Source: Amyelois transitella (Eukaryota > Arthropoda > Insecta > Lepidoptera > Pyralidae). From it: a stretch of 64,000 nucleotides of DNA. The notes under the pieces are model-generated. The model searched no databases and had not been told where the DNA came from. It was given only the letters and a program-made list of their open reading frames with translations. The position numbers were made by a program, and so were the translations under genes. The first letter of the stretch is position 1; each line of letters begins with the position of its first letter. The stretch spans positions 6,386,001 through 6,450,000 of the forward strand of contig NC_083511.1 in the NCBI RefSeq assembly GCF_032362555.1, read 5' to 3'. This document shows, piece after piece, positions 39,401 to 49,152 of this stretch.

Positions 39401-40541
39401 GGAGTTGGCACTAAAGGACCCACAGTCCAGACTTTACTTGACGCTGATAAACGACTAGTCTTCAGCTACGTAGATAATAGTGTAGTAAATCGTAAGTAAC
39501 CTTTATATAATTTATGTTTTTATATAACAAGTTCACAATACGAAAGTATACTTTCCTATGTAGCCCACTGTACACTGTACATATTTCAGCGGTATACTCT
39601 CTCTCTCTCTCTCTCACACGCACACATCATAAAGTATTTAATAGATGTCATACTCAACCCACGAGGTACGTTAAATGTGATAGTTTACTTGCTCCACCTA
39701 AAGATTTGGCAAGGATTTGATGAAATGGAGGATACATTTGTGAAGTGAACCAAGTCAAAATGATTTTCTTAGGTATTTTGTACTTTTACCGTTTAATAAC
39801 GTTTGACTTCCTTCACCTCTACTGGCTAAGGTTTTTATTGATCCGTTCAAACAAGCAAATACATCTGCATCGATATCATCTCGCCCTATTATGTCAGCAT
39901 GACATACCTACATCAACAAATGTCTTGGGTCTCAAATAAATATATCCGTAACCGTAGAATCACCTACAGTCTGTAAGTGTGGGTACTACTACTGTATACT
40001 CGTATATTACATACGCACTAAAACATGAAACATAATAAAAAATACTTACGCAGCTTGAATGAGTTTTTTACGAGCAACGTATTATTTTTTATTACACTTC
40101 CCACTACAAACCATTTCACCATTATATTTTTATATCTGAGTTAACAGTTGCTTTTTTTACGTAACGTATTTGAACAAATAAACATTATTTATTTCAGAAA
40201 ACAATTGGTTGTGGCCAGTTCTACCTCACCTGTGGGCGAATACAAACAATCCCACGCAACTGTTCGAGTACTTAGACCAAGCCATCGCGAATTCCCCGCA
40301 GCCCAACGCGCGGTCACCTTTACACTCCGCCATGGCGCAGACGACTCCCACCATATTAGACATAGTATTCCTCCGAGGGTCTCTCAGACAAAACGCCGAT
40401 GCTGTCAACCGCAACGTCACGGCCCGTTTAGCGACCAAATGGCGACAACAGGCCAACATCGTGTCCACAGATTTCTTTCTGGGCGACGACGTCATAGACC
40501 TGTCCATTGCTATCAATGTAGAAAGAGGTAGCCGATTATGA
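27444..40541 (+). CDS. Secreted PI-PLC X-domain-containing protein (PLCXD-like)
   Basis: Predicted phosphatidylinositol-specific phospholipase C X-domain protein, 446 aa. Exons: 27444-27507 (ATG; signal peptide MAVSVIAVVALAATVLG), 32777-32928, 33942-34186, 35378-35590, 38549-38636, 39257-39491, 40198-40541 (TGA). All junctions are in phase. An N-terminal domain of about 150 aa, rich in Trp and Gly, precedes the X domain, as in insect PLCXD proteins. The X domain shows AIAGTHNAG with the first catalytic His, LDFRIAYY, and VFLDAHHFPMG with the second His. No Y, PH, EF-hand or C2 domain is present, so this is the short X-only type, whose substrate is not established in insects. Intron 1 is 5.3 kb and the others are repeat-rich. 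AATAAA lies at 40964-40969. The gene converges on Notum 553 bp away. The family call is firm; catalytic activity is inferred from the retained histidines. Confidence 0.88.
27925..28186 (+). mobile_element. SINE-B, recent full copy with 11 bp target duplication
   Basis: 262 bp element starting gccgtgtggttcccggcac and ending in (tatg)n. It is flanked by a perfect 11 bp direct repeat AACTAATTTGT at 27914-27924 and 28187-28197, the mark of target-primed insertion. It sits in intron 1 of the PLC-like gene. Related copies or pieces occur at 24942, 6040, 33500 (reverse), 34240, 34500 and 59860. Confidence 0.9.
28226..28326 (-). other. Possible exon on the opposite strand in PLC intron 1
   Basis: Minus strand. 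A long pyrimidine tract and AG are followed by an open frame reading DVKYVCPEKEAAGTWKLKY and beyond, then a consensus donor (CAAG|GTAAGT). The 101 nt would be a phase 2 to phase 1 exon. I recognise no family and found no partner exon in a compatible phase, so it may be an unexpressed relic or chance. Confidence 0.25.
30053..30290. repeat. Two SINE-C fragments, opposite orientations
   Basis: Reverse fragment at 30053-30110 (catacataaactcacgcctc, then ttcccggaggggtaggcaga) and a diverged forward fragment at about 30170-30275 (gatgaatgtgggttaaccg, cgtggcaagtgg, acctccgtgaaagagtcg). Both are in PLC intron 1. Confidence 0.6.
30940..31070 (-). repeat. SINE-D partial copy, reverse
   Basis: Carries 'caggtttttacacgaagcga' and 'cgcctgacctccacaacct', the reverse complements of the SINE-D segment that reads cgcttcgtgtaaaaacctg at 43868. 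PLC intron 1. Confidence 0.6.
32117..32244 (-). other. Possible exon on the opposite strand in PLC intron 1
   Basis: Minus strand open frame of 42 codons containing ARECSMLSEDYLTHKNHINK and ending LFQ at CAG|GTTAGT, with an AG at 32245-32246. Composition looks coding (charged, helical) but the acceptor has a poor pyrimidine tract, no family is recognised, and its phase does not join the other candidate at 28226-28326. Confidence 0.22.
33500..33560 (-). repeat. SINE-B tail fragment, reverse
   Basis: Reverse copy of the SINE-B end: atatcccttgcggggtagat then agagccaacagtctcgaaa. It lies in the PLC-like gene intron upstream of exon 33942-34186. Confidence 0.6.
34226..34620 (+). repeat. Two SINE-B 3' fragments in PLC intron
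   Basis: Fragments at about 34226-34345 and 34500-34615 each carry a version of 'tccatcattaagcc...cagctgaacgtgg' and 'ctgtctaccccgcaagggat', with tatgtatt-type ends. About 34830-34900 adds a SINE-C piece (catcaggtcaaaagtaccct, gaatgtgg-like). Confidence 0.6.
35085..35255 (+). repeat. Non-LTR-like 3' end fragment
   Basis: Contains the phrase 'caaaatcggttcagtagttt' followed by ttgagtttattcgttacaaac, typical of the 3' end of dispersed moth non-LTR (RTE-like) elements as I recall them. No coding part is present. It is in the PLC intron before exon 35378-35590. Family assignment is tentative. Confidence 0.4.
36105..36457 (-). repeat. SINE-D nearly full copy, reverse
   Basis: Reads on the minus strand as a tRNA-like head (near 36370-36457, including gattcgac and accttaccgattcgac pieces) followed by the SINE-D body; the plus strand shows 'tctcatctgacctccgcaaa' and 'ccaggattaagtgag'. 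It lies in the intron 35591-38548 of the PLC-like gene. Confidence 0.6.
36837..38185 (+). repeat. Composite 1.35 kb non-coding dispersed element
   Basis: Begins agctttccgcccgcggcttc, continues with ttccacaggctgaaatcttg and 'atagcctgtgttactcaggg', and ends cagtaacggaagagtttta followed by a tatata run. I know these phrases as common in moth introns. Inside it, a segment of about 140 bp is present twice, at about 37732-37872 and 38017-38160 (ccccttgg-ggttga, 'cagtttcgac tgtgcgtt'). Two spacer stretches have no counterpart. No transposase or reverse transcriptase frame is present. Confidence 0.55.
39115..39225 (-). repeat. SINE-C diverged copy, reverse
   Basis: Shows catacatacaatcgcgcctc, cattcccggaagggtaa and cttgccacttgccatgattc, matching the reverse SINE-C at 62240-62390. 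It lies just upstream of exon 39257-39491 of the PLC-like gene. Confidence 0.65.
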
Positions 40542-41094
40542 CGTACCAAATCGAGATCAAGAAGCGGTGGTTTGAACGTCAAACAACGCAGTCGCTTCGC
40601 CGCCGCTATCCGCCGCTCACCCTGGCTGCCCTTCCGCAGCGGATTGAGGTCCTCGCGGGGTCCCTATTTTCCACGTCTATTTATCTAATCACAGATTTCT
40701 TCCACGATACGTCACTGCCAAGGGATAACGTGATGTGTATATAGTGAGATAGATTTAAGAATTGTTATTGTATTATAGACTCAAACTAGTCCATCCCTGA
40801 GACAATGTCTTTTGTAAATAATATTTATACTTGCGTAATATACATAACTATTTATTGAATAATTAAGAGATTTTATTTTTATAAAAAAATCAAACATGTT
40901 ATTTATCCTACATGGAAGACTTAATGAAAAAAGAGCCATTAAAAATCGATCTTTACTTCTATAAATAAAAATACAGCATTATTGGTAAACAATAAATAAT
41001 AATCTAAACATAAGTAAATTGTACTTCCGCAACAAGTAACGAGGTAGATTCACCGTGCCGTAGCACAAAAAGTCTTCTAAAACATAAGCCTCAG
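40542..41094. other. Convergent gap between PLC-like gene and Notum
   Basis: 553 bp containing both 3' UTRs. The PLC-like transcript has AATAAA at 40964-40969. For Notum the nearest minus-strand AATAAA signals are near 40850-40880, so the two transcripts may overlap by about 100 bases. An open plus-strand frame at 40538-40744 has no family resemblance. No gene seen. Confidence 0.5.
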
Positions 41095-42689
41095 TCAAGT
41101 GTGTGGCGCTAAAAGCGGTAGAAGTTCTGCGCGACTCATACGAGACAAAGCCCGAGCATCTAAGCCCATAGCAGCAGCGGCTCCACTGACGTCCAAGCCA
41201 AAACTTTGAAGTAAAGATGCCAGAGCCACTTCTTCGCCCGTCCTCGGATCACGAAGACGAGGGCATGAGCCGTTGCATTGAGGCCATGAGCAGCGTTCAA
41301 TGAGCCGCCGCGGAGCGCACCCCTCTCGCGCTCGCCGTCCTCCATTCCCCAGTCGCTGCTCCCAACATTGTATTGCTTTCGGCAACGATATTCCAGATAC
41401 GTTTATTGCCAGCCACTCTGGTCGAGCTAGTGCACCGTGCGCCAAACAAGCAGGCGCAAATGTTGCACGCACACTTTTGAGACTCGATCGTAGAGCAGAT
41501 CCAGTAGCGTGTACGGCATCCCACTGTGCCCTAGTCCTTGGAGCACGAACACCTTCAGCCGCTAGTTGAGCCGAATCAAATAAATACTGAAATACAAACA
41601 GTGGGGTTCGTATATGTGGATATAACCTATATCCAAAATAACATAGCCACGGCTCCTTGGGGTATTTCCGGACGCAAGATGACGGCGGGTTACCCTTCCA
41701 AAGACTGTGACCAAGTCTAGCGACGGTGTCGGCCGAGACTCGCCTAGCCCTTGCCGGTCGGTCTAGAAACCATCCTGAGTCGGCGATTGCGGCTACTCGA
41801 ACGCCGTGTGATCGAAGCATTCTCCTCGCAGGATCGGCATGGAACATAACGCCTGCGCCCCCAGCGCTGGACCCGACCAAAAGCAGTCGGCCAGAGAGTC
41901 CGTGCTGAATCAGTTCTGATAGTACTGCACGAACGATATATCTTCCAGCAAATGCGAAGGTACTCGTTGTATTGAGCTTGCTGACGCGAGTACCTGCCCA
42001 CATGTCGCTAGAGCAGTAGGGCAGTAAAACATGGTTAGAGTTGTGCCACAGAGGGTTGGTGGCTGGATCTGAGGAGAGCAGGGCGGGGGCTCGTCGTGTG
42101 CGGGGCCAGCGCGAGGAGGACATGAGCCCGGGCCGGCGTCGCCAACGCGCACTGCATGACGTCGAGTCCCAGCAGTATCCACCTCCTTCTAAGTACACTA
42201 CCCAATGCTGCGTGTCGCTGCCCCTTCGTATGTAATACCTGTAATTATAGATGTTTATCATTGATTGGTCAACTGCTTGGAGAAAATAGTACATCTTACA
42301 TCTTACGAGTATCTTTACTAACATATTGTCAGGTTCTCTGTAATGGATTGGTGTTTAAAACTGAATACTAAAAGACACATTCATCTAGTGTTTTTACAAT
42401 AATCCAAAATAGGTAGATTATGTTTCCATGTAAAGTTGCGGATGTTAGACGAGAATGGCTTCGTGTTAAAACCTGTTTTAACCAATTGAGAATCATGGTT
42501 AAAAGGCACACACCGGGCTCCTCTGCAGGGACATGAGGATGTAACCGGGAATAATACCAGGAGGAAGGACAAGAAGAAAACATACCCAGCCGGAGAGCCA
42601 TCATTGCAGGTCAGCGAGGAGTTTGAGAGCCAGACCAGCTTCAGATTATCTGGTGAAGCCACGCTCCCGCCCACTACACTCAACACTGC
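41095..42689 (-). CDS. Notum: Notum palmitoleoyl-protein carboxylesterase (5' exons missing)
   Basis: Secreted alpha/beta hydrolase that removes palmitoleate from Wnt proteins and so dampens Wnt signalling. Two exons are readable: 42586-42689 (ends CNDGSPAGY at the junction) and 41095-42238 (TGA), together about 414 aa. Hallmarks: TCNDGSPAGYY, the oxyanion strand YLEGGGYCWD, PYCSSDMWAG, nucleophile elbow VGSSAGG (catalytic Ser), DSGWFLD, QYLFDSAQL (catalytic Asp), FAPACLAHG (catalytic His) and SLPKAIQCWEQRL. The first readable exon starts in phase 0, so the signal peptide and N-terminus are in upstream exons somewhere between 42690 and 52440 that I could not identify. The large exon is far richer in G+C than its surroundings. 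Odd: Gly replaces the usual Trp in the LEGGW oxyanion motif. Converges on the PLC-like gene. Confidence 0.93.
42411..42578 (+). repeat. SINE-D 3' part in Notum intron
   Basis: Antisense to Notum. Blocks 'atgtttccatgtaaagttgc', 'gaatggcttcgtgttaaaac', 'gggctcctctgcagggacat' and 'aggatgtaaccgg' align with 43614-43975. It ends 8 bp from the exon at 42586 and so abuts the splice donor. Confidence 0.65.
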
Positions 42690-43613
42690 CTGGAAATAAC
42701 AAAATGGCGTTTCATTATTTTAAAAGATATTTTATTATTTATAGCCTGGGGTAAATCTTTATAAAAAGAAACGTTTCTTCTGTTAAAAAAAGGCAGAGTT
42801 TGTAAACTTAGTTTTTGGTTTGTAAGTGCTAATCTTTGTAAATAGTGAACCAATCATGAAAATACTTTCACCGTTAAAACAATAAATTATCTACGATTTT
42901 ATAGGCTCCGCGTTATAGGCGAATCCTTGGTGTGCCTCTAGTCTTAATTCATAAAAGTGGAAATTATCTGACTAATTGGCAGACATATCAACGCACAGCC
43001 CAAATTGCTGAGCCTAGGGATTTAAAATCCGGCATGTATACCTTGCAGTTTTAAGGAGAGCAGTTCCCGAAATTCCGGGGCGTACCTACCTACTCTAGCG
43101 TAAACCTACATATAAAACATAATATAGGTATTTAGGATCATCGTGACTAATAATCGTATTCTATTTAAATCGAAAAACTACTGGTAATATATATTTATAT
43201 ATTAAGTATCTGTAATCCATGGAGAGTGGTATTTTAGATTCACGTTATTTATGTTACAATTGCCTAATAAAGCTGATATTATGAGAAACAGATAAATATG
43301 GATCCAAATTACCGAATTAAGTAAAATTGGGAAAAATTCCACGCCACACGGCCATACCACGAGAAGCAATGCAATTATTGATAACATTGACAAAAAAAAC
43401 ATGGTTTAGGTATTTGCTTTGCGAGTTATTGAAAAATTACTGATAATCCGAATTGCCGTTAATTTGAGTAATACCTATGAGCTAATTCCATTGTATATGA
43501 AACAAAAGCTGCAACAAGCGGGATTATAAACAACATGTGCAGCTGAACCTGAGCTGCGAAAACAACCTACGATTTTCATATTCGTATTTTCATATTGCTA
43601 ACATTTTCGATAT

Positions 43614-43975
43614 TTGAGAGCGTCTTTGGTTGAATCGGTAAGGTTAAATGCGTGATGCACAAAAAGGCACAGGTTCAAATCCCACCTCGGCCATATACCA
43701 ATGACTCTTTTCAAAGTTATGTACATTAGTTTGAAAACTAATCGATGCTCTAACGGTGAGGGAAAACATCGTGAGGGAACTTGCACATTCTAGCAACTGG
43801 ATGTATAACCATGGATCCAATACAAGTTAGGTTTACCTGTAAAGGTTACGGAGGTCAGATGGGAGTCGCTTCGTGTAAAAACCTGACTCACCCAATCCAG
43901 GTCAAAGACATATCCCGGACTCCTCGCCAGAGACGTGAGGATGCAAGCGAGACTAAAGCCAGGAGGAAGAAGAAC
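43614..43975 (+). mobile_element. SINE-D full-length copy
   Basis: About 360 bp. The tRNA-like head has a B-box caggttcaaatcccacc near 43670 and is followed by the body blocks shared with at least seven other places in the window (1975, 26755, 30940, 36105, 42411, 49715 and others). The 3' end is purine rich (caggaggaagaagaac). The direct strand is +; an open frame at 43781-44011 is part of the element and not a gene. Confidence 0.75.
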
Positions 43976-44523
43976 ATTTTCAATATTTACCAAATACCTA
44001 CTGCGTCATAAAAATGTAAATTGTAGGTATGTATAGTCCATATCTTTAAGTAAAGGTTAACAATCTTCAGATATTTACAAAAAACTTATTTAACTCGTAA
44101 AAATATAATGTGGTCAAAGGCAAAAGTAACATCTGTTATGTTAATTTTTCTTTGTTATCATGGTTTAGTAAAGCTTTTTTCAACAAAAATACATATGAAA
44201 ATTGTTTACTTTATTTTAGTAACCTACCTTTGTATGTAATATACATTAGGTAGTCTAATTATTTAGGTATATAAATTAATGAACTGTAATTTATATTACA
44301 TAATGATGTATATTTAGGTATCTAAATACTATAATGATGTACTAGACTATAATGTATATTATAAGTACATAAACATTACAGATAGGGGATCTGTTTGTTA
44401 TTTTCTAATGAACAGACAGTCATTACTAGGCAGATAACACCTAAAATGATAATACGATTTGTTAGTAGGATTTACAATGATATTAGCAAAATTTTACATT
44501 TGTTTCATTCCTACGTATATTCC

Positions 44524-44661
44524 CGTTTAATACCTACCTACTTATCTGATGAAAATGATTGAAAGATTCAAAGACAGCTCTCTTGACTAATTAAAACTCC
44601 GTTTAATACCTACTAATGTACTGAAAATGATAGAAAGATTCAAGGACAGCTCTCTTGACTT
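44524..44661 (+). repeat. Imperfect 76 bp tandem duplication
   Basis: cgtttaatacctac at 44524 and 44600 starts two copies, each including 'gaaagattcaaagacagctc' or its one-change variant and ending tctcttgact. The second copy has a 4-5 bp deletion. No element identified. Confidence 0.65.
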
Positions 44662-45123
44662 GACTCATATGATATAAATTTTATGGCAATGATAATTTCT
44701 TTTACTTTAGCCTTTTTTAATTTTTTTGACTATCTTACTAATAATTTTATTAGGTAGGCAGCTACTCCTTTACCCGCTTGTGTAAAAAAATATTAATAAA
44801 TATAAAAAATATGGAATACTTGATAAACGACCTTTAAATCGAGTATCTTACGCATTTAATACAATGTCTATTGCCGCCTTATTGATTAGGCACAACAAAG
44901 AGCCAGCTGTGTGGCTCAGTGACTACTAAACACACGGCACTATCGCTCTTAGCTGTGATTAGGTTAATTATTATCATAATTGCCAACGTCTAATACATTT
45001 GTTGCGGCCGTTGTTAATCTCGAAATCTTTAAAATTTCATTGCTTTAGATTTATTATTGAAACTTATCGAAAGAAAATAAGAATAAGTAGGTATGTTCCC
45101 GATCAATAAATTGTATCTACGTA

Positions 45124-46155
45124 GGGTAATTGCGTCGGTTTGGCGTCCAGTTCTACTTTTCGTCCATTTAACTTCTAAACGCATATAAAAGGAATATAAA
45201 CACACCTATGCGCGCATGTTGCATCTTGTCACGATCTTTCATACTTAAGCAACAGTTCTAACAGCCACAAAATCCAATTTGTCAAGTGAAAACTTCGAAA
45301 AAATTAAACTCAGTGGCCGGCGGCATGTGTTCGTGTTTTGTAGACGTCATTGCCGATACAAAAAAAATAGCTGGTGCAGGAACACTCCGTGGTGGGTTTT
45401 ATGACTATTTCACATAGATTGAGTAATATTTTGGCATGTAAGGATATTTAAGAGTATAACTAACATTATGTTTAGGTTATTTTACAATGTTTTTGTAGTA
45501 ATCTTAGCAAAAGTTTGCGGACGAATACTGACATGCCTATTTTACCAATTATTTGGTATCCGTCCACGTGGACGGAAACTAAAACAGCAAGCTAAATATT
45601 TGGAATGTTCATTTTACTTTTTCAGACCTATAAAAAAATATGTGTTTTTTTAATTTTTTTTTGTATTAGTTTTCGTCCATAATAGTGTGGAATCTACTTC
45701 TAACACATTTTCTTGTTACTTCGTACAGGTTTTTCTAGTAGGTACTAAACTATGAAATTAATTGTTATAGATGGATTCGGGGAAATAAAAAAAGCAGGAA
45801 ATCTACTGCTGAAGAATAAATATTTTTGTTGATTAAATAAAAGATTAAGAAAACAGTTTTTATTTAACATTGCACTTTTACTCTTTTTTACATACTGGAC
45901 GGAAACTAGATCACACCAGGGCGAAAACTAAACTTTTTTGGACGAAAACTAGTGAAATCTGCCATTTAACATTTAATTATTTTTATAAAAAAAATGTAGT
46001 TATAATTAAAAGTTTCTTAATTTTTATCAAAAATAGACTATATGAGGTGTATATAAACAAATATGAGCTATTTTAATTAGGATACTTTATCATATTATTT
46101 TTACGTCTGTAAGCTAGCAACTCCGCTAATTGGACGAAAACCAGCGCAATCACCC
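45124..46155. mobile_element. Non-autonomous DNA transposon with TIRs and subterminal repeats
   Basis: Ends are inverted repeats: left gggtaattgcgtcggtttgg then cgtcc, right (reverse complement) gggtgattgcgctggttttc then gtcc, roughly 80% identical over 30 bp and bounded by TA on both sides (45122-45123 and 46156-46157), consistent with a TA target duplication. The motif ttttcgtcc / ggacgaaaa recurs in both orientations at 45158, 45671, 45897, 45919, 45940 and 46132, and a perfect 16 bp palindrome CCGTCCACGTGGACGG stands at 45560-45575. No transposase frame is present; small open frames inside are AT-rich and unconvincing. Confidence 0.7.
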
Positions 46156-46279
46156 TATTGTATGTACGCACTCACAAATGCGATATTGAATTAAATCATA
46201 TTGTTGATAATTAAAGTATTCCACGTCAACATGCATGTCACTAAAATAAGGTGAAATATCACAAAATATAAGAATAATG

Positions 46280-46880
46280 CGTACACAAAACGTCCAAGTG
46301 ATCCAGTTCCAATAGCCGCGGCAAGGTCCGCCGCGACGCCGGCGCGTCTTCATCGCTCCTGGTGACCTCCGCGAGGGTGAACGCAGGCAACAGTTCGCAG
46401 GCGCGGACGCAGGACGCGAGCTACAGCACACCCCATACTGACCAGCGCGCGCACGCCACTGCCACAGTCCCGGCCTCCGAGCGTACACGGTAGCGCTCCC
46501 GCTGTTTACAAACTAAAGCCTCTATTTAGAGCGAGGGCGAAGGGCCTACGACTCGCCGCGCGGCGTCGAACTGAATAAAGGTGAGCGCGGCTCGTTTGTA
46601 AGCAGGGGCAGCGGGACCGGCTCCGGCGGCGAGATCAAAGACGCCGGAGATCAAAGGAGCCGCCGCGCGATCGGCATCCGTCATTATTATTATGCAAGCA
46701 TTACGAGGCGCGCGTGACTCGGGCGAGAGGGCCACGCGAGCGGCGCGGGCGCGTCCCACCCCGCAGCGGCGGCCCTTCATCTTCCACCCTCCACCTGTCA
46801 TCGCTGGAACAAAACAACCGTCCCTGAGCCGCCGACCGACCTGCCTCTTACCTCTCAGATTAGACGCGCAACGTACACGT
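46280..46880. promoter_or_regulatory. GC/CpG-rich island upstream of Notum
   Basis: About 600 bp strongly enriched in G+C and CpG within AT-rich DNA, with open frames on both strands that I judge to be composition artefacts. It includes the TCF/Helper cluster at 46624-46665. It is the best candidate in the interval for a Notum promoter or enhancer, though the gene's first exon was not located. Confidence 0.45.
46624..46665. promoter_or_regulatory. Paired TCF sites flanked by Helper-like sites
   Basis: Two GATCAAAG sequences (46633-46640 and 46649-46656; reverse strand CTTTGATC, matching the TCF HMG-box consensus) are 16 bp apart. They are flanked by CGGCGGC (46624-46630, reverse of GCCGCCG) and GCCGCCG (46659-46665), which match the GCCGCCR Helper motif bound by the C-clamp of invertebrate TCF. 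The arrangement Helper-HMG-HMG-Helper in 42 bp is read directly; Wnt response is inference. Confidence 0.5.
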
Positions 46881-47248
46881 GTTATTTTTTCCCCATAATA
46901 ATTTTTGCACCTTATTCAATTTTATAACTCTGTTTGGCGAGCAGTGCTGTGCTAAAAGCGGGTACGGAAATTGAAACATCGAACTTGTTTGTATTTTAAA
47001 TTTGTAGTCCGAACCTGATGGGTTTACATGGTGGTTGCAGACTTGCTGATTGCTATTGTTAATATTATACGTTAAAAAATATAAATATAATAGAGGCCTA
47101 CAAAAAGATTATATGCAATTTAATTAATTTATTATCTTTGACTTGGAAGTATTTTCGGATCTGCAAGATTTTTCATCAAGAGTTCTTAAAAATGGGAACG
47201 AATTATATACTGAAAATGCTCTTTGTTCATATTATCTTGCCCTTATAA

Positions 47249-47306
47249 ACCAGATACATACTTGTTCTAATGAAGACCACTTCATTAGAACAAGTATGTA
47301 TCTGGT
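47249..47306. repeat. Perfect 27 bp inverted repeat with 4-base loop
   Basis: Arms 47249-47275 and 47280-47306 are exact reverse complements around 'acca'. The left arm begins accagatacatacttgttc. No mismatch is seen. Could be a small foldback insertion, a hairpin RNA gene, or an assembly artefact. Confidence 0.85.
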
Positions 47307-48920
47307 ACATACATAGTATCTATTGGTAAGAAAATTAAACAATTTCGTGGAACATAACGATGACGGGTCAAAAGTATTTCGTAAAACCCTGATTATTCAG
47401 TGCAAACCTTGATTTTGTGGGGCACCCTTTATGGTCAAAACAGTGGAAATATTCGACAAGAGGTAACTTTTCCAGCCCATTACCTCCAGGGCCATTTCCC
47501 CGCATTCGACATTTAATATTATAAAAGGAAATAAATGTGTCGAGTCGAGTCCGATGGCTGGGGTGTAAGTTAAGTATGGTTATCCGTAGATCAGTGATCT
47601 TAGCTTGGACGCAAGTTAAGTAGAATATAATTGCCGGTCGGCACGGCAGGCGCTCAAAGCCAGTACCTGACTGTAAAAATGCCATCATAAAGGCGAACCG
47701 GCACAATAAGCCCTTTGACAGTTGGTACCTTTATGATGCCGACTCTGATATACGACCCCGGCTCATTAAACTTATTTTATCGGCTCCCGATATACCATCT
47801 CTTCAAGATAGTAAGGCAAAGATGCACAACATATGGGAACTAACAGATGCGACATTACGATGTTGTGTAAATTATCGGTAATCGGCCAACTGCTAAGTCA
47901 ACAAGTACCTACGTGAATATGTAACAATAGTATAACATCATCCACATCACCACACATCTATCTTTGTAAAGCACAAACATAAATCTTGTCCAGTTATTCA
48001 GCTACTAATTTCTGAAAATTGGCGTTACATCTCACAACGTTATATTTGTTAATTATCGTAGGAACGTTCTGCAGGAGCTCATCCGTCGATTCCATACGTA
48101 CCAGACTTTCAAGAAATCAAGAATTGGTAACTAGTAATAATTATGGGGATGACAACAATCGGTGGCCAAACACAAAGGAAAGAAAAACAACTCATATTTG
48201 ATATACACGTTGGGCGGAACCTTACATATATATTCAATTTTGTGCGGGAGGCTACTACTTCAAACCAGCCAGAAAGAATAAAACCATTCAAAAATCTTTA
48301 TTGCTTATTATTCAATCTCATTAAGGACTTAGTGGAACGGCTCTTTTATACCTCTTTAATATAAAAGACTATTATACAGCCCATTTTCCACAACAATGAA
48401 CATAATATATTTTTATTATTATTTCGGTTCAATCGTTAAATGCCGCTTGTATTAAATTATCATGAACTTTAATGGATCTTTACAAATTGGTTACGCCACA
48501 ATAAAAGATTTTGTTAAGGTAAGTACTTTTCATATAGCTTTTAACTATATAATAATTATTATGATGATTATGGCTGTGATAAGAATCTCATTAAAGCTAT
48601 AAACTAAATAGGTGAACAATACTACTACTAAATCGCCAGTCACCTTCCACCGCGGCGCAGGCGCAGACGGCGAGATAATAGCGTATTTTTTTACAGAAGC
48701 CACAGATTGCTACCGGGGTCCGCACTGATTGGAACAAAAAATACAGTGGTCATTCTCCCTCGATGACGATGCCACCCAACGGTACAAAATAAATATAATA
48801 CAGATAGATTTTGCAACCGCAAAAACGGTAACACGCAGAGGTTCAGGTTCAAACCGCACTGCGGCTATGTACGAATGACTTTTCTGGATTATGTATGTAA
48901 ATATATAAATAAATATAAAT

Positions 48921-49152
48921 ATATACGGGACAAATTACACTGATTGAGTTAGCCTCGAAGTAAGTTCGAGACTTGTGTTACGAGATACTAACTCAACGAT
49001 ACTATATTTTATAATAAATACTTATATAGATAAACATCTAAGATCCAGGGCAATCAGAAAAAGTTCTTTTCTCATCATGCCCTGGCCGGGATTCGAATTC
49101 GGGACCTCCGGTGTCACAGACAAGCGTACTACCGCTGCGCCACAGAGGCCGA
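48921..49152 (-). mobile_element. SINE-A copy, reverse
   Basis: Reverse complement of the element at 11040-11299, from the 'atatacgggacaaatt' 3' end to the tRNA-like head that reads, on the plus strand, tgccctggccgggattcgaa then ccgctgcgccacagaggcc. Just upstream at 48824-48875 is another tRNA-like head with B-box aggttcaaacc that belongs to SINE-D. Confidence 0.8.

Noticed and set aside
39590-39620. (CT)n and (CA)-rich run as a CRISPR-like or regulatory array
   Set aside because: Ordinary dinucleotide microsatellite in a PLC intron; similar runs at 29745 (GT) and 30590 (GA). Nothing in the window resembles a CRISPR array or prokaryotic system.
43781-44011. 76-codon open frame
   Set aside because: Entirely inside the SINE-D copy.
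45468-46076. Small open frames inside the TIR element as a transposase
   Set aside because: AT-rich, 61-68 codons, with no catalytic motif or helix-turn-helix pattern; the element is non-autonomous.
46150-46898. Several open frames on both strands, including a minus-strand frame reading LPAFTLAEVTRSDEDAPAS near 46282-46395
   Set aside because: Open frames on both strands follow from G+C richness. The Notum-side frame has no in-frame ATG and only a weak donor (GTTTTG), so I did not call it the missing Notum exon.
48019-48201. 60-codon open frame with hydrophobic start
   Set aside because: Begins at TTG rather than ATG, no promoter or splice support and no recognisable family.
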